The notes beneath the pieces were generated by a model. That model searched no databases. It was not told the origin of the DNA and was given only the letters and a program-made list of their open reading frames with translations. A stretch of 64,000 bases of DNA from Micrasema longulum (Eukaryota; Arthropoda; Insecta; Trichoptera; Brachycentridae): NCBI GenBank assembly GCA_022494885.1, contig JAGVSM010003547.1:1-64000 (forward strand), given 5' to 3'. Shown here piece by piece: positions 53,639 to 64,000 of the stretch. The translations under genes were made by a program, and so were the position numbers. How positions within the stretch are numbered: the first letter of the stretch is position 1; each line of letters begins with the position of its first letter.

Positions 53639-54410
53639 CGTTACTCGATTTCGTGTTTCAGGATTTTTACCTGAGAGTAGCCGTCGAGTCGAAAGCACTC
53701 GTCCAGGGTCCTAGTTTTATTTCACACACAGTACTAAATTCTTCTTTCGCCCGAACAAAGATATATAAATAATGTACTGAAGAAGTTGATGTCAATTTTT
53801 TCGAAAAAGAGGTTTAGAAAAATGAATTTGGTGAGGCTTTTTGATGAACTCTAATCGAAAAATTATTGTTTAACATTTTATGGTAGATAAAGCTTCAGAA
53901 TCTTAAGTTTTTTAAATATATTTTTTAATTAGAGTTAACTATAAATTGTGATAACGCAGTTAAGAATGATCAATGAGGTAAAGAAGTTTTAGCTAAATGC
54001 TTTTTGACTCGTGTTTTAGTTCACGAGAAAATTGAAATCACATGTTTCCTGAAGGACACATTTTGCCAAGAAAAAGGTTAATTGCCCATAATTTTGCAGT
54101 TATATAATTTTTCTGAAAGTAAACTTTTTGTCTCCATAAAACCAAAAATCCTCGGGACACACTATTATTCATACCTTTACTGGAACAATGTCCTGGTCTG
54201 GCAAGATTTGAAAATTATATTAATAATAAATCAAAAGATTTCAAGACAACCAGATAATCTAAAGAATACTACTATATATATACTATTGAAAATACCCATA
54301 TATATTCTACACTTATTGCATGGTTATAAATGTATTTTGTATACATTTATGGTTTTATCCATTATAGATATAAGTATCTACAGAAAGTTCTAATCGAGTG
54401 AGGACACAAT
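53639..54410. other. Unannotated stretch
   Basis: The 103-codon plus frame 54082-54393 has no recognisable family signature. Otherwise nothing. Confidence 0.35.
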
Positions 54411-54414
54411 AAAA

Positions 54415-54560
54415 ACGGCTCAGAGGCAGACTTGAAATGGATTGATTGTGTCAAAGAGAATTGCAGTAGGGTAGAAAGAAACGGAAATAAGAAAATGATG
54501 GTCAGAGATAGAAGACGAAAAAAAGCATGCCTATAGAATATAAAATCACACCTTGTGATG
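54415..54560 (+). mobile_element. Possible decayed LINE C-terminal fragment
   Basis: SDLKWIDCVKENCSRVERNG then MMVRDRRRKKA recalls the W.D.V..D......A.DR..WR block at the end of RTE-like polyproteins. Only about 45 codons, so the call is tentative. Confidence 0.4.
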
Positions 54561-54664
54561 TGGCATTAAAAATTACCAAAAGCAGAATTTAAAGGAACAC
54601 GTAAAGCACACACGGCAAGACTACTCGATTGTTAATGAGATTTAAAAATTCCTAATAACTTCTT

Positions 54665-54955
54665 CATTCACTATTTTCATTATCATCATAAGCTCGGCAG
54701 CCCTGGGTGGGCCTAGGCAGAATTCAGGAGTCTCCTCCACTCTTGCCGGTCTGCTGTCCTTCCTCTCCAGTTTCTCACATCTAACATTTTCATCTGCACA
54801 GATGCAGTCCAGTCCTAATGGCACAGAGAGAGTTAGGTGTTTTATGGGGTTTTCGTCGTCCAATCTAATTATATGGGCAGCCCACCTCAAGTGATTACAT
54901 CGGGCGCTCCGTAGATTTCATGTAGCTCCCTATTGTAGCGATGACGCCAATGGTT
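54665..54955 (-). mobile_element. RTE-like LINE C-terminal fragment
   Basis: Minus strand: NHWRHRYN and ELHEIYGAPDVIT (54950-54895), then RWAAHIIRLDDENPIKHL and TLSVPLG. After a break: SRPARVEETPE and PPRAAELMMIM with an ATGATGATAATG tail. This is the end of an RTE-like polyprotein with a simple-repeat tail. Point changes and a frame shift near 54800 inactivate it. Confidence 0.82.
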
Positions 54956-54959
54956 TTTT

Positions 54960-55397
54960 TTATTATTTACATTTACTATTATAGTGTATTATCAGTTGTC
55001 CTCATAATTTAGAATATTTTCTTGTTTCTAATCTAGTTTACTGTTGGCAACACCTGAATATTTATCTCTCAGGTGGAGGCCACGCACGGTGAACGGTAAT
55101 TGCTAATACGTTGCGTACATTCCTTGCCAACTATACTTACGTACAATAATGTTATATCCACGTTTCTGTGAACAAAATCCTTCAGTATTACCTTATTGAA
55201 ACTATGAATACATTTTAATTTGAGCTGTTCTACTAAATAATTAGTCAAATAATTCACGTTAACCTGTATCCGGGCGAATAAATAATATAGTTCCGAGTAT
55301 GAAAAAGAACCAGATGGAAAAGCATTTTTGACTCGATGACATTTCTCAGGTAAAACTCCTTAAAAAGAAAAGGAGTAGCGGTAAACCCACCTCATTG
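54960..55397. other. Unannotated stretch
   Basis: No recognised gene or repeat. Confidence 0.4.
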
Positions 55398-55612
55398 TGT
55401 AGTTGCTGGGATGTTCGCCTAACATTCTTGAGGTACTTAGTTCGATTCCTTGCAGGGTGGACGTGATATTGGTTTTTAAATACGGTTGTACCCCGCAATA
55501 TTTCAATGTTCCGCCTTATCACCTTACCCTTCCACTATACGTAACACTTGGAGTGCCAATGCAGTGCCCTATACATCCGCAGGTGCGGATGAGGAAATTT
55601 TGATGATAAATC
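55398..55612 (+). mobile_element. SINE-1 copy
   Basis: Head TTGTGTAGTTGCTGGGATGT, B-box AGTTCGATTCC (about 55439-55449), GTACCCCGCAATATTTCA, TATACGTAACACTTGGAGTG and CAATGCAGTGCCCTATACAT, ending GGTGCGGATGAGGAAATTTT and a GATGAT tail. Confidence 0.75.
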
Positions 55613-55749
55613 AATGTTAAGTTTTATTAAAATACACACGTTCTTACATTGACGAGCTTATTATTAAACAGAGTGCCGTGAATCAATAAAAAATGTTAAT
55701 ATAATATAGGAAATTTTACCTCGGGGTTTCAGTGCAAATAATAAAACAA

Positions 55750-56084
55750 TAAGTTATTATTTATTTATTTATTAATGAAATCATACAGTCTTTATATAAA
55801 ACAAGGTACAAAAGAACAATTTTAAAAAGTAAGACCAATTACAGATTTCACACTAATGAATGCAGGAGGAGAGGGGAAAAATAATTTAATTCTAAAAAGT
55901 AAAAATAAAAATATTACATAAAAAGTTCATAAAAAGGAGAAGACATTGTAAAGCTACTCTACTTTCCTCCCTCTCTCTCTGCTTCCATGAGTATTTCAAT
56001 TTAATTGTAAAAAAAATCACAACTAACAATAAATTATTCGATGCAGGTAGTAGATGTAGGTAAGTATAAATTAATAGTTGAAAT
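55750..56084. other. AT-rich; possible LINE tail at its left edge
   Basis: TATTTATTTATTTATTAATG at 55757 could be the reverse of an AAAT tail. No coding part was recognised. Confidence 0.3.
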
Positions 56085-56240
56085 CAAATGATTAAAATTA
56101 AAAGTAAAAGTTAAAATTAAAATGAAAAGTTTAAATTAAAATTAAGTTAAAAGTTTAAATTAAAAGTTAAAATTAAGAATTAAAAAGTTAAAATTGAAAG
56201 ACAAAATTAAGAATCAAATTAAAAGTAAAAAGTCAAGCAG
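56085..56240 (+). repeat. Purine/AT low-complexity repeat (AAAGTTAAAATT)n-like
   Basis: Irregular alternation of AAAAGTT, AAATTAAAA and AAGAATTAAA. No exact period. Confidence 0.75.
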
Positions 56241-56314
56241 GAGATAAATTTAAAATGTCTTTAACTGATCTGATAAAAATATGAAAATGTAAAATCGTAA
56301 TAGGGCCTATTAGC

Positions 56315-56390
56315 CGTCGTGTCGTTAACTGGTTTAAATGATCACTTTAAACACAGTAATATTCACCACTCTGCCTTTGTCTGAAGTTAA
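56315..56390 (+). mobile_element. FB left-arm fragment, degenerate
   Basis: GTTAACTGGTTTAAATGATC, ACTTTAAACACAGTAATATT and CACCACTCTGCCTTTGTCTG follow the FB arm order with many changes. Confidence 0.5.
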
Positions 56391-56545
56391 ATACCTCTTA
56401 TATTTTTAGAATGTGTAGGAATAAAATATAATAATATATGTCAAAACTTTAAATAATCATCAAATTCAAATTCAAAATTAATTAACGTTGTAAAACTTTT
56501 CATTTCTTTACGCACACAGGGTTTTGCCATATAGTTGTACCTGCG

Positions 56546-56570
56546 AAATATATATATATATATATATATT
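56546..56570. repeat. (TA)n microsatellite
   Basis: About 12 TA units flanked by AAA/TTT runs. Confidence 0.9.
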
Positions 56571-59200
56571 TAAAAAAAACGTAATTAAACAAAAGCTAAA
56601 ATAGAGTATACGAATTATTTAAACTTTTAGGAAATTGCTGATATATATAAATTGAGTGAGCCAAATATTGATAGATGAATTGACGTCTGCTAGATAAATA
56701 TAGATTAATAAGTAATTGTCATTCGAGAGAAAAAAAAAGGTAATTGCTTATTCAAAATATTGACATATTCTTTCATGTGAATTTTAAACATTTAAATTTT
56801 TTAAATAATTATGCACTTTATTTTTTCACACGATATTTTTCTATATTTTGAACAAGCAATTATCAAATACATTTGTTCATCGATATTTTGAATAAGCAAT
56901 AATTGCTAATTAATAACAAATTAATTTGATAAATGCTTGGTAACTACTGTAGCAGCATATTATTTTTATCAAACGAAGAAAATTTAAACAAATAAGCAAT
57001 ATTACAAAACAAAGCCTTAAATACTATTTGAAAAAAAAAAACAGCTACAAAAGGGTAGAGCTGATGTTAAATAAATTAAAAACAATACCATTCAGGGAAA
57101 AAATATTTTAAAATGACAGGATATTTAAGTATAAATTTTTTAACTTAAAAAAAAAACCAGAATAAAAAAAATATATATCAAAGCCAACTAGAACATTATT
57201 ATAATATAAGAGATACTGTAAAATCAGACTTCAATTTAGAAAAAAAGCAATGTCACATTTTTTTTTTATGTAAGGCAGTATAAAAATATTATATGGGAAA
57301 AAACATTTATATATTTAAAAAAAAGACAAAATTCAAATTTAAGGTTAATAAATATGTGTTAAAAGGGTTTTTAAATAGAATATATATTAGCAATGTTATT
57401 ATTAGAGCACACATAGAAATATATTATGTTAGACAAAATAAAAAAAATGAATCGAAAAGTTCGATGATCAAATAAAGTTTATAATTACCGACATAAGTTG
57501 GCCAAATGTCGATGAGCAAGATTATACCAGTCAGTTGATGAACAATTCGATGTCTGTGAAAAAATTCCTATTAATTGCATTCAATATTAGACGAATTTGT
57601 ATTGAAATAAATATACAAAGTAGCTCTAGCATAATATAAGCATATCCATGCATCACATTTGATAGTTAAATTATCCACACACAAGTGTTTAGAGAGTATT
57701 GTTCGCGTAGAAAGAATATTGCCTGTGGGCTTTCTGAATCTGACCGCTGGAACTTTATGATCCACGGTGCAATATAATATTACTATTATTTATAAGTAAC
57801 TGCCCACGCTTTGTATTATAGCAGATTGAATACGCCTGCCAAACCTTTTGTGATCTTTTCCAGTGGGTAATCGAATCTAATATGTAATACATTCTCTACG
57901 TGATCTACACTCTGTGGACGAGCACAACCAGACGTCAATATTTTTAATAAGGACATAATTTAAAAATAAATTTAAATCAGGTTGTGGTAGTATAACTTTT
58001 CATAAAATGGAAAATTTAGAAATCAACTAATTTTTTGCAAAGTACGTTTATTATTTAATTGTTACTTTGACCGTGAGAAATTTCACTAATATTTTGTTTT
58101 ATGTTGCAAGATCCACTGTGAAAGATTCCTTTTTATAAGACCAGAGTTATAATATGACCAATTGAAGAGATCTGGCCAATAGGATATGTATTAGCCGATG
58201 CAAGTTTTTAATAAAATATTTCATTGAATTATAAGATTGCCCAAAAACAAGCAGAACGTTACATCTCAGAAAAAAATCACCCTTTTTATTCCCCATCAAA
58301 TTTGAGTGGTGAAATTCTCAAATAAAATTTGAATTTATTCCAAAAAATAAATGTTGGCTACAATTGACTCTTATTTTTCCCAAGTATGCAGTTCAGATTC
58401 AGAAAAATATAGACCGCCTGACTAGTAAATTTTCTGAAAGCAATGGAGCGGTCGAAGAGGCGTAAAACTAAAATAGCTAGTTCATATAAACACAAATGAG
58501 TTTGTTGTTGTTTAGTATGTAAGTTGAAGAATCAAAATTACTTTGAAAAATTAGCTCTACGACGCCAAAAAGACCTTTGAAATACATCAAACCAATTAAA
58601 GCGCACGAAAATGCAAAATCAAGAGCTAATAAAGCTCTTTTCATGAAATTGGAAGCCAAGTCAACGAAATACTAATACAATATTATAAGGTCATATGGAA
58701 AATGTATATTTCTATCCTAGAAATTGTCAAGGAATTTAAAAACTATATCCCTATAAAAGTGTAATCACCATCACTTTTACTTTTTCTGAAATCAACAAAA
58801 GTTACTGAATAGTAAACAATTGCTGCTTTACAAGAATTATGAACTAAAACTTTAAATGAAAAAAAAAAATGAAAGTCATCTAAATGGGACTGTAAAGAAC
58901 CGAGATTAAGTCAATACAGGCAACGGTTTGAGCATCGCGAAGACTCCGATGCAGCAAATCGACTGACTCCAACTGTCATTCTCCATCATCAGAATCATCA
59001 AAACTAATTAATATTCTGACGATTGATAAGTTGGCCAAAATAAATGTTCTAACAATTAAGTATGATTACAATTTAAAATGTTTGTGTGATTGTTTTACTT
59101 AACCATAGAATTAAAAAAATACTTATTTATTTTAAAATCTAACATTCATGGTTTTTATCGTTTCTTTTATTATTTAATAATATTATTGTGGCATAATTTA
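56571..59200. other. Long AT-rich stretch, unannotated
   Basis: No recognised gene or repeat in about 2.6 kb. Two minus frames of about 60 codons (57571-57765 and 58477-58659) lack signatures. The recurrent phrase GTTGGCCAAA (57498, 59032) is weakly suggestive of a dispersed repeat. Confidence 0.35.
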
Positions 59201-59212
59201 CCATAAAAAATC

Positions 59213-59545
59213 ATGAATAGACTTTTGGCCATGTTAAGTTGGATCCTGCCCCACTGTGCGTCTTGCAATATGGCTAAAAACAGTATCCTTCTCAGACACG
59301 CCACAGACAGAAGAGTTGTAATTAGGGCTTCCAGTTTCGACACAAATTTGAGTCTCGAGGCCCAGACAAGACTCGAAATCTCGAGACTTTTAGAAACTTC
59401 AAGACTATTCGATAATCACGACAATTTGTACAAAAAAATAGTGCACGTAATAAATAAATCATATCATAGCATACTTTTAATGGAACTTTTTATTAAAATG
59501 AATGCAAAACATACTAAACAATTATCCCGTTATCACAAAACATAA
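59213..59545 (+). other. 110-codon frame of unknown nature
   Basis: Starts MNRLLAMLSW; contains LSLEAQTRLEISRLLETSRL, encoded by a CTCGA-rich stretch (GAGTCTCGAGG, ACTCGAAATCTCGAGACTT). The coding impression may come from this CTCGAGA-rich repeat rather than from a protein. No domain is recognised. Confidence 0.25.
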
Positions 59546-59670
59546 ATCACAATAGCCTAACTAAGATAAAATAAAAGAAAAATCATCATTAACAACCAGT
59601 TACGGGTGAAGTCGGCTAAAAACCAGCAATTATCATGCTCTAGTCAGGGCTAATAGAAAATATGTTCAGG

Positions 59671-59918
59671 GCCCCGATTACAATGGGAAGTCTTCTTACA
59701 TTTTTCTTAAATTTTATCTACGAAGTAAAATTAAGTTTTCTCCATGAAAAGCAGAATATACATACAATTTTTTACTCTTAACATGTTTAATTATAGGTCA
59801 CTGACGAAGATACTTTAAATGTTCTTGCAAATATACTCATTTTCGTACACAAATACCGGTTTTTCTTTATAGACAGTCGAAGATAACTCTGTTAACTTCC
59901 TATTGTAATCGGGGCCCA
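59671..59918. mobile_element. MITE with GGGCCCCGATTACAAT termini
   Basis: GGGCCCCGATTACAATGGGA at the left and TCCTATTGTAATCGGGGCCC at the right are inverted copies (about 23 bp, one mismatch) 248 bp apart. The interior is AT-rich and non-coding. No clear target duplication is visible at the borders, so the superfamily is left open. Confidence 0.82.
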
Positions 59919-60077
59919 GCTGTAGCACACATTCCGGCAGAACTGCACTGATTCAGCATCAGTCTAATTTATAAAAGCAGTTTTGACTGACAAGCGTAAT
60001 TTTTTAAATAAAAATAAGTAGACGTTTTAAATATAACAAAAAATAATTTAAAACGTTCTTAAGTAACATTTTTTTCT

Positions 60078-60220
60078 GAGGCATTTAAGAGAATGGAATA
60101 TGGAAGTCTACGCATTTACCCGGCTTATGAGTTTTCATTAGCTGTATTAAGTGGCCATTTTACACACTGTAAAATTCACCATTCCACCTATGTTTAAACA
60201 TCCATATCTTCCATTCTTAT
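60078..60220 (+). mobile_element. FB left arm, degenerate
   Basis: GGAAGTCTACGCATTTACCC, GGCTTATGAGTTTTCATTAG, GTGGCCATTTTACACACTGT and TTAAACATCCATATCTTCC. Confidence 0.65.
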
Positions 60221-60234
60221 ATTGATTATTATGA

Positions 60235-60870
60235 TAATATCCGACCAAGGTATTGGTTGCACAAAAATCCATAGTTAAAATAATACTAAAAGTCCCGATA
60301 CATACATCTACTGAAGAAATATTCCACAAATCACAACTTCTGACACCAAAACAATTATACGCTAAAACAATACTCACTTACACATTCAAAAACTACTCTT
60401 ACTCGAATGAAAGACATAACTCCCACACCATCACAACCATCACAAACAAATAATATAATCACTAGATCCTCAACACAAAGACAACTTAAACAAATACAAA
60501 CTAATACCACTTTCGGACAAAGGTATTTTGAGTTTTATTCAATTAAAATCTATAATCTTCTTCCACTATCTATTAAAACAATTAGTAACGATAAATGTTT
60601 AAAAAAGCTATACAAAAATAGATAGTGGAGTTAGGTAGAAGTAGAATGGATTGTCTTATTCGCCCAAACCAATATCGAATCAAACGCTCCACAAGTGTTA
60701 GGTTTTTGTTATTTTCATTGTGCGTTTTGTAATATAAATAATATAGATGTACATATATACCTAGTTTTTAAAATTGTGAATATTTTGTTGATTATATTTG
60801 TCTATTAAGTTAGTCTCCTTTGTTTATTCTCTAATAAAAAACATTTAAAAAAAGCATATCGTTAAGTGTC
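60235..60870 (+). mobile_element. LINE C-terminal end and 3' UTR
   Basis: The frame 60253-60453 has KIILKVPIHTSTEEIFHKS and LLTPKQLYAKTILTYTFKN. A frame shift of one base then leads to 60407-60625 with TTFGQRYFEFYSIKIYNLLP and KCLKKLYKNR, then stop. The order (P..T..L...LL.....Y, then R..YFG...WN.LP) is the standard LINE C-terminus. The UTR ends TTCTCTAATAAAAAACATTT with an A-rich tail (60830-60855). 5' truncated and frameshifted. Confidence 0.8.
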
Positions 60871-61189
60871 CTCGGCACAGGTACCCCACCCCAGTGAGGT
60901 AACATTATTATTATTATTAATTATAGTTTGTTAGAGAAAAATATGAATAAATAAATTTAAAAAAGGGTTAGTAAAAGTGTTGGATTCAAATTTAATTAAA
61001 ATCGCGATATTCGTAATTGAAAATTAAAAGAGTAACTCGTTAATAACAAAAAAATAAAAATAAAAATAATAACATCAGACTAGTAAATATTATACATTGT
61101 TAGGATCATTTATACAATACTAAATATTTGGGCCTTAGGTTTAGCATGGGCCGCCTTTGGTAAGCTCTCATATATCCTAAAATCTCCGA
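60871..61189. other. Unannotated; short (ATT)n at 60905-60920
   Basis: No recognised gene. Simple ATT repeats only. Confidence 0.4.
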
Positions 61190-61655
61190 AGTATTAACAT
61201 TACTTAAAGAAGAAATTTTTGGATGCTTGTGTTCTACCTGTACTGACACATGGATGTGAAACTTTTGTGTTCACGAAAAAATTTTTACACAAATTATCAG
61301 TGACACAAAGACATGTAAAGGAGAATGCTGGGTATTTCGTTGAGACAGAAAAACCAATACATGGATTAGAGCGAGAACAAAGATCACCGATGTGATCCAT
61401 AGGGCTGCCAACCAGAAATGGAGCTGGGCTGGTCATATAGCCAGAATCACAGACTCTAGATGGACCAAAAAAAGTCCTGGAATGGCGACCCAGAACGGGT
61501 AGAAGAAGTGTCGGCAGGCCTCAGACAAGGTGGTCTGATGACATAAGACGAGTTGCAGGAAGTGGTTGGATGCGGTTGGCTCAGGATATGGAGACTAAAG
61601 GGGGAGGCCTATATTCAACATTGGACAAGAGACGGCTGATGATGATGATGATGAA
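61190..61655 (+). mobile_element. RTE-like LINE C-terminus with (GAT)n tail
   Basis: KFLDACVLPVLTHGCET (about 61211-61262), VTQRHVKE, then frame shifts: a WSWAGHIARI-like block (about 61417-61450), RPRTGRRSVGRPQTRWSDD-like order in the third frame (61480-61545), and AYIQHWTRDG at 61608-61637. It ends in GATGATGATGATGATG (about 61637-61654), the usual tail of RTE-like elements. At least two frameshifts. Relatives: 19765-20215 and 41125-41345. Confidence 0.85.
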
Positions 61656-62070
61656 ATATCATCTTAAGGTTAGTTACATTTAAATAACATGTCGAAAGAA
61701 TACAATAATAATTATACATACAATTTTAATACATTTTAATTTCACATTTCAATATTTCATAGTCGATAGATATATAAAAGGAAAATATCACATACTACGA
61801 ATACCGATAAAAATATGTAAAATGCATTTAGACAAATTAATTGTATTTTCGAAATCAATTTTTTTTCATTTATATTTTTTAAATAAAATTGTACAAAAGT
61901 AAGTCTCGACGAAAACGCGACATGTTTGGGGTTGACAATTGTGACGTCATTTCGTGACGACGTTCTATTTTTACATAAGCGGTCACAAACAAACGTCAAA
62001 ATTTAACCGAATCGTGACGTATTAGGGGCGTAGCCAATGCAACGAACCGTTTTAGCGGGAAAAAAAAAAC
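61656..62070. other. Unannotated; GC-moderate patch 61895-62060
   Basis: The patch has TGTGACGTCATTTCGTGACG and CGTGACGTATTAGGGGCGTA with several TGACG motifs (CRE/ATF-like). It could be regulatory, but no gene is seen next to it. Confidence 0.3.
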
Positions 62071-62071
62071 A

Positions 62072-62455
62072 TCATCATCATTCCCTTTCCGCACCTAATG
62101 GTGTATAGGGCCACTGCATTGGTACACCAACCGCAGCGTATCTTGACCATTTTTGTTACATGAAGGTAAGATGACCAGTCTCAGGTTCAGGTACCAGTCT
62201 ATGGTCTATGAAATATTCTAGATCGTCCTATGTTTGATGCCGAGAGGTTAAACTGCAAACAAATGTGCGCACAATACAGCCAAATTTTTGAAAACCCAGA
62301 GGAAGTTATAAAAATGTTCTGTTATATAAAAATATTCTGGTGTACAAACACCCTTTTTGACTAAATATTTCAAATCAATCATGTCGGAAACCGACCCCGA
62401 GACCCCGTGCATGGAAGGCAAACGTACTGACCATTGGATTACGAGGCCGACAAAA
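62072..62455 (-). mobile_element. SINE-1, full length but interrupted
   Basis: In reverse: head GTCGGCCTCGTAATCCAATG, CGTTTGCCTTCCATGCACGG, B-box region GGGTCGGTTTCCGAC, body to CATGAAATATT. A non-SINE insert follows (62220-62329), then AGACTGGTACCTGAACC, ATCTTACCTTCATGTAAC, CGCAGCGTATC and the CCGCACCTAATGG end. The insert is bordered by direct repeats AAATATTCT (62211-62219 and 62330-62338). Confidence 0.8.
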
Positions 62456-64000
62456 TAGTGAAAAGATAATATATAAATATTTGCGCAGCGTTGTGAAATA
62501 GTCACTAATTATTTTATTTACTTTAATTAAACAAGCTATATGAATTATTTTACGTTATTTAAATATTTTCCAACAGCTTTTTTCTCGATCGAAGCATTGA
62601 ATATTTTTTTGTTTAATTTGTTTAATTATAAACATTACTATCCTTCGTCATTGTACTAAAAAGCTATTGATTGATAATAAATAACAAATATAAAAAAAAT
62701 TGTTTTTTTTTTGGTTATAAAATAAACGCGCTCTATTTTTTATGTATTTATTTATTATTTATGCTTTATTAAGTTAGTTCATAACATTTTAAGAACTAAT
62801 ATAAACTTTTGACAATATTACAATTTTTTTATCAAAATTTCTCAATTATATATTTTTTCAAATTAATTTTGAATATTAAAATTTTTTCAATTTTTTCTAT
62901 GTTGTTAAAGCGAACAAAACATTCATTTTTGCAATTTTTAAAAACATGTGATTACCGTTATAAATACTCACAATGTAAAACCTGTATATAAAACCTGAAT
63001 GTTTCTATTTCTATCAATGTTTCTTCCAAAGTTCTAAGAAATAACATTTTTCTTCACATACCTCTTGTTTCATCTAATTTTAGGCAAAATTCATATTTAT
63101 GGCGAGCTTTTAATAATTTTACTGCTATAAATAAATCATTTAACATAGATTAATTTGAAAATAATCTTAATGACGTACGGCGTTTGCTTTCGAAATAATT
63201 CGTAGAAGTTTTTCTTTTTTTTTAAATTTACATTTAATAACTATTCATTTTATGTTCGAGAATCTTTTTTAACTTACTGTGATGCTACTGGTGAAAACCT
63301 ATAATTGCCTTATTTGTTATTCGTATTGTTATATATTTAAGATAATTATAGCTGTTGGTTATCCAAGTAATTAAAATATAATAATAGACACGAAAAGCAT
63401 GAAAAACATATGAGTAACCCATTTCAAATCATATAATAATTATTTTAAAGTTTCATCATACCGCTGTCGTCTTCTTGTCTGCAATGAATTTCGGCTTTCC
63501 TGTTGGTGCTTCCGACAAAACAATTTTGAATTTCACTCAAATCAAACTAACACTCTAACTAATACACTTTTTAACACTTCTAAGATTCAACAATGATGAT
63601 TATTGCGCAATTAAAAAAATACCCCGGAATCATTATTGTGTAGTGGAACGGCAAATTCTTTTTCCTCACGTAATGTATGGCCAGGTGACAACTACATTTT
63701 CTAAACCATGGGTGGTTGTATTTAATAACCGCTTCCGAAAATAAATTATTTTCCAAACAACATTTTTATTTTAGAAAACGGGCTATGTATAGCGTGTGAG
63801 CTCGCCAATATATGACAGTAAAATTTTTATTGTCTTTGAATTTCCTAGAGTTTTAACCATCGAAAACAAAAGAAGATTGCAAATCAAATCAACAGACAAT
63901 GGAAATTTGATGTGTATTATTTTAATAGATTGTTTATAACAGAAAAATACATAGAGAAATATGCATTTTTATTTTTTGTAATAAAACAGTCTAGTAAATT
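62456..64000. other. AT-rich stretch, unannotated
   Basis: No gene, RNA or recognised repeat in the last 1.5 kb. A small plus frame (62809-62991) is T-rich chance. Confidence 0.4.

Noticed and set aside
54642..54890. Host gene with an 82-codon frame
   Set aside because: RWAAHIIRLDDENPIKHL and the ATGATGATAATG tail identify an RTE-like LINE end.
59213..59545. hAT-type transposon end or protein
   Set aside because: The CTCGAGA-rich segment is suggestive, but no matching inverted end or zinc-finger pattern was found.
1..64000. Bacterial or viral origin of the window
   Set aside because: No operon-like coding density, ribosome-binding sites or viral genes. SINEs, LINEs and MITEs indicate an animal nuclear genome.

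Overview
This window reads as non-genic DNA from an animal nuclear genome, most likely an arthropod and probably an insect. It is AT-rich, has no operon-like packing or host gene that I can recognise, and is full of decayed non-LTR retrotransposons, tRNA-derived SINEs and small inverted-repeat transposons. The longest open frame (267 codons) is the C-terminal part of a LINE reverse transcriptase. The exact species cannot be told from the sequence. Elements are named here for convenience (LINE-A to LINE-E, SINE-1 to SINE-4, FB, PLE). These names are mine, not database names.

Layout. Roughly 0.7-1.7 kb: decayed RTE-like LINE (-). 2.6-3.4 kb: Penelope-like motif, SINE-4 tail and a foldback (FB) element. 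3.9-4.7 kb: LINE-A end and a perfect-armed MITE. 5.8-9.6 kb: FB, LINE and SINE fragments, an RTE-like fragment and a spaced hairpin repeat. 10.6-12.6 kb: Penelope-like motif, SINE-1, a LINE 3' end and an inverted repeat. 13.2-13.85 kb: a 195-bp tandem repeat. 14.05-16.7 kb: an unexplained GC-richer open stretch, the best LINE fragment (with its YADD catalytic motif) and an RTE-like fragment (-). 17-22.97 kb: FB, SINE-3 with a palindromic head, RTE-like fragments and SINEs. 25.55-26.16 kb: the best two-armed FB element, flanked by a 12-bp direct repeat. 26.5-34.2 kb: a dense pile of SINEs, LINE-C and LINE-A, with insertions nested inside LINE-A. 35.3-36.5 kb: LINE-E, a Tigger/pogo-like MITE and FB. 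37.4-42.6 kb: Penelope-like remnants, including a GIY-YIG endonuclease fragment between inverted arms. 44.7-48.9 kb: FB cluster, a GC-rich CpG-dense island and a 99-bp palindrome. 49.6-56.6 kb: LINE-C, LINE-D, RTE-like and SINE fragments and low-complexity DNA. 59.2-62.5 kb: MITE, FB, LINE, RTE with a (GAT)n tail, and an interrupted SINE-1.

How the parts relate. Nothing here works as a pathway. The SINEs and LINEs share the expected retrotransposition logic (Pol III boxes, simple-repeat 3' tails, 5' truncation). The FB family dominates, with about 16 full or partial copies and no visible transposase. The most interesting signals are (i) hammerhead-ribozyme-like cores repeated in four Penelope-like termini, two of them in inverted orientation around a GIY-YIG remnant; (ii) the FB family, whose arms carry three consecutive short palindromes; (iii) a 195-bp tandem array; and (iv) a few GC-rich islands that could be exons or promoters of an otherwise invisible host gene.
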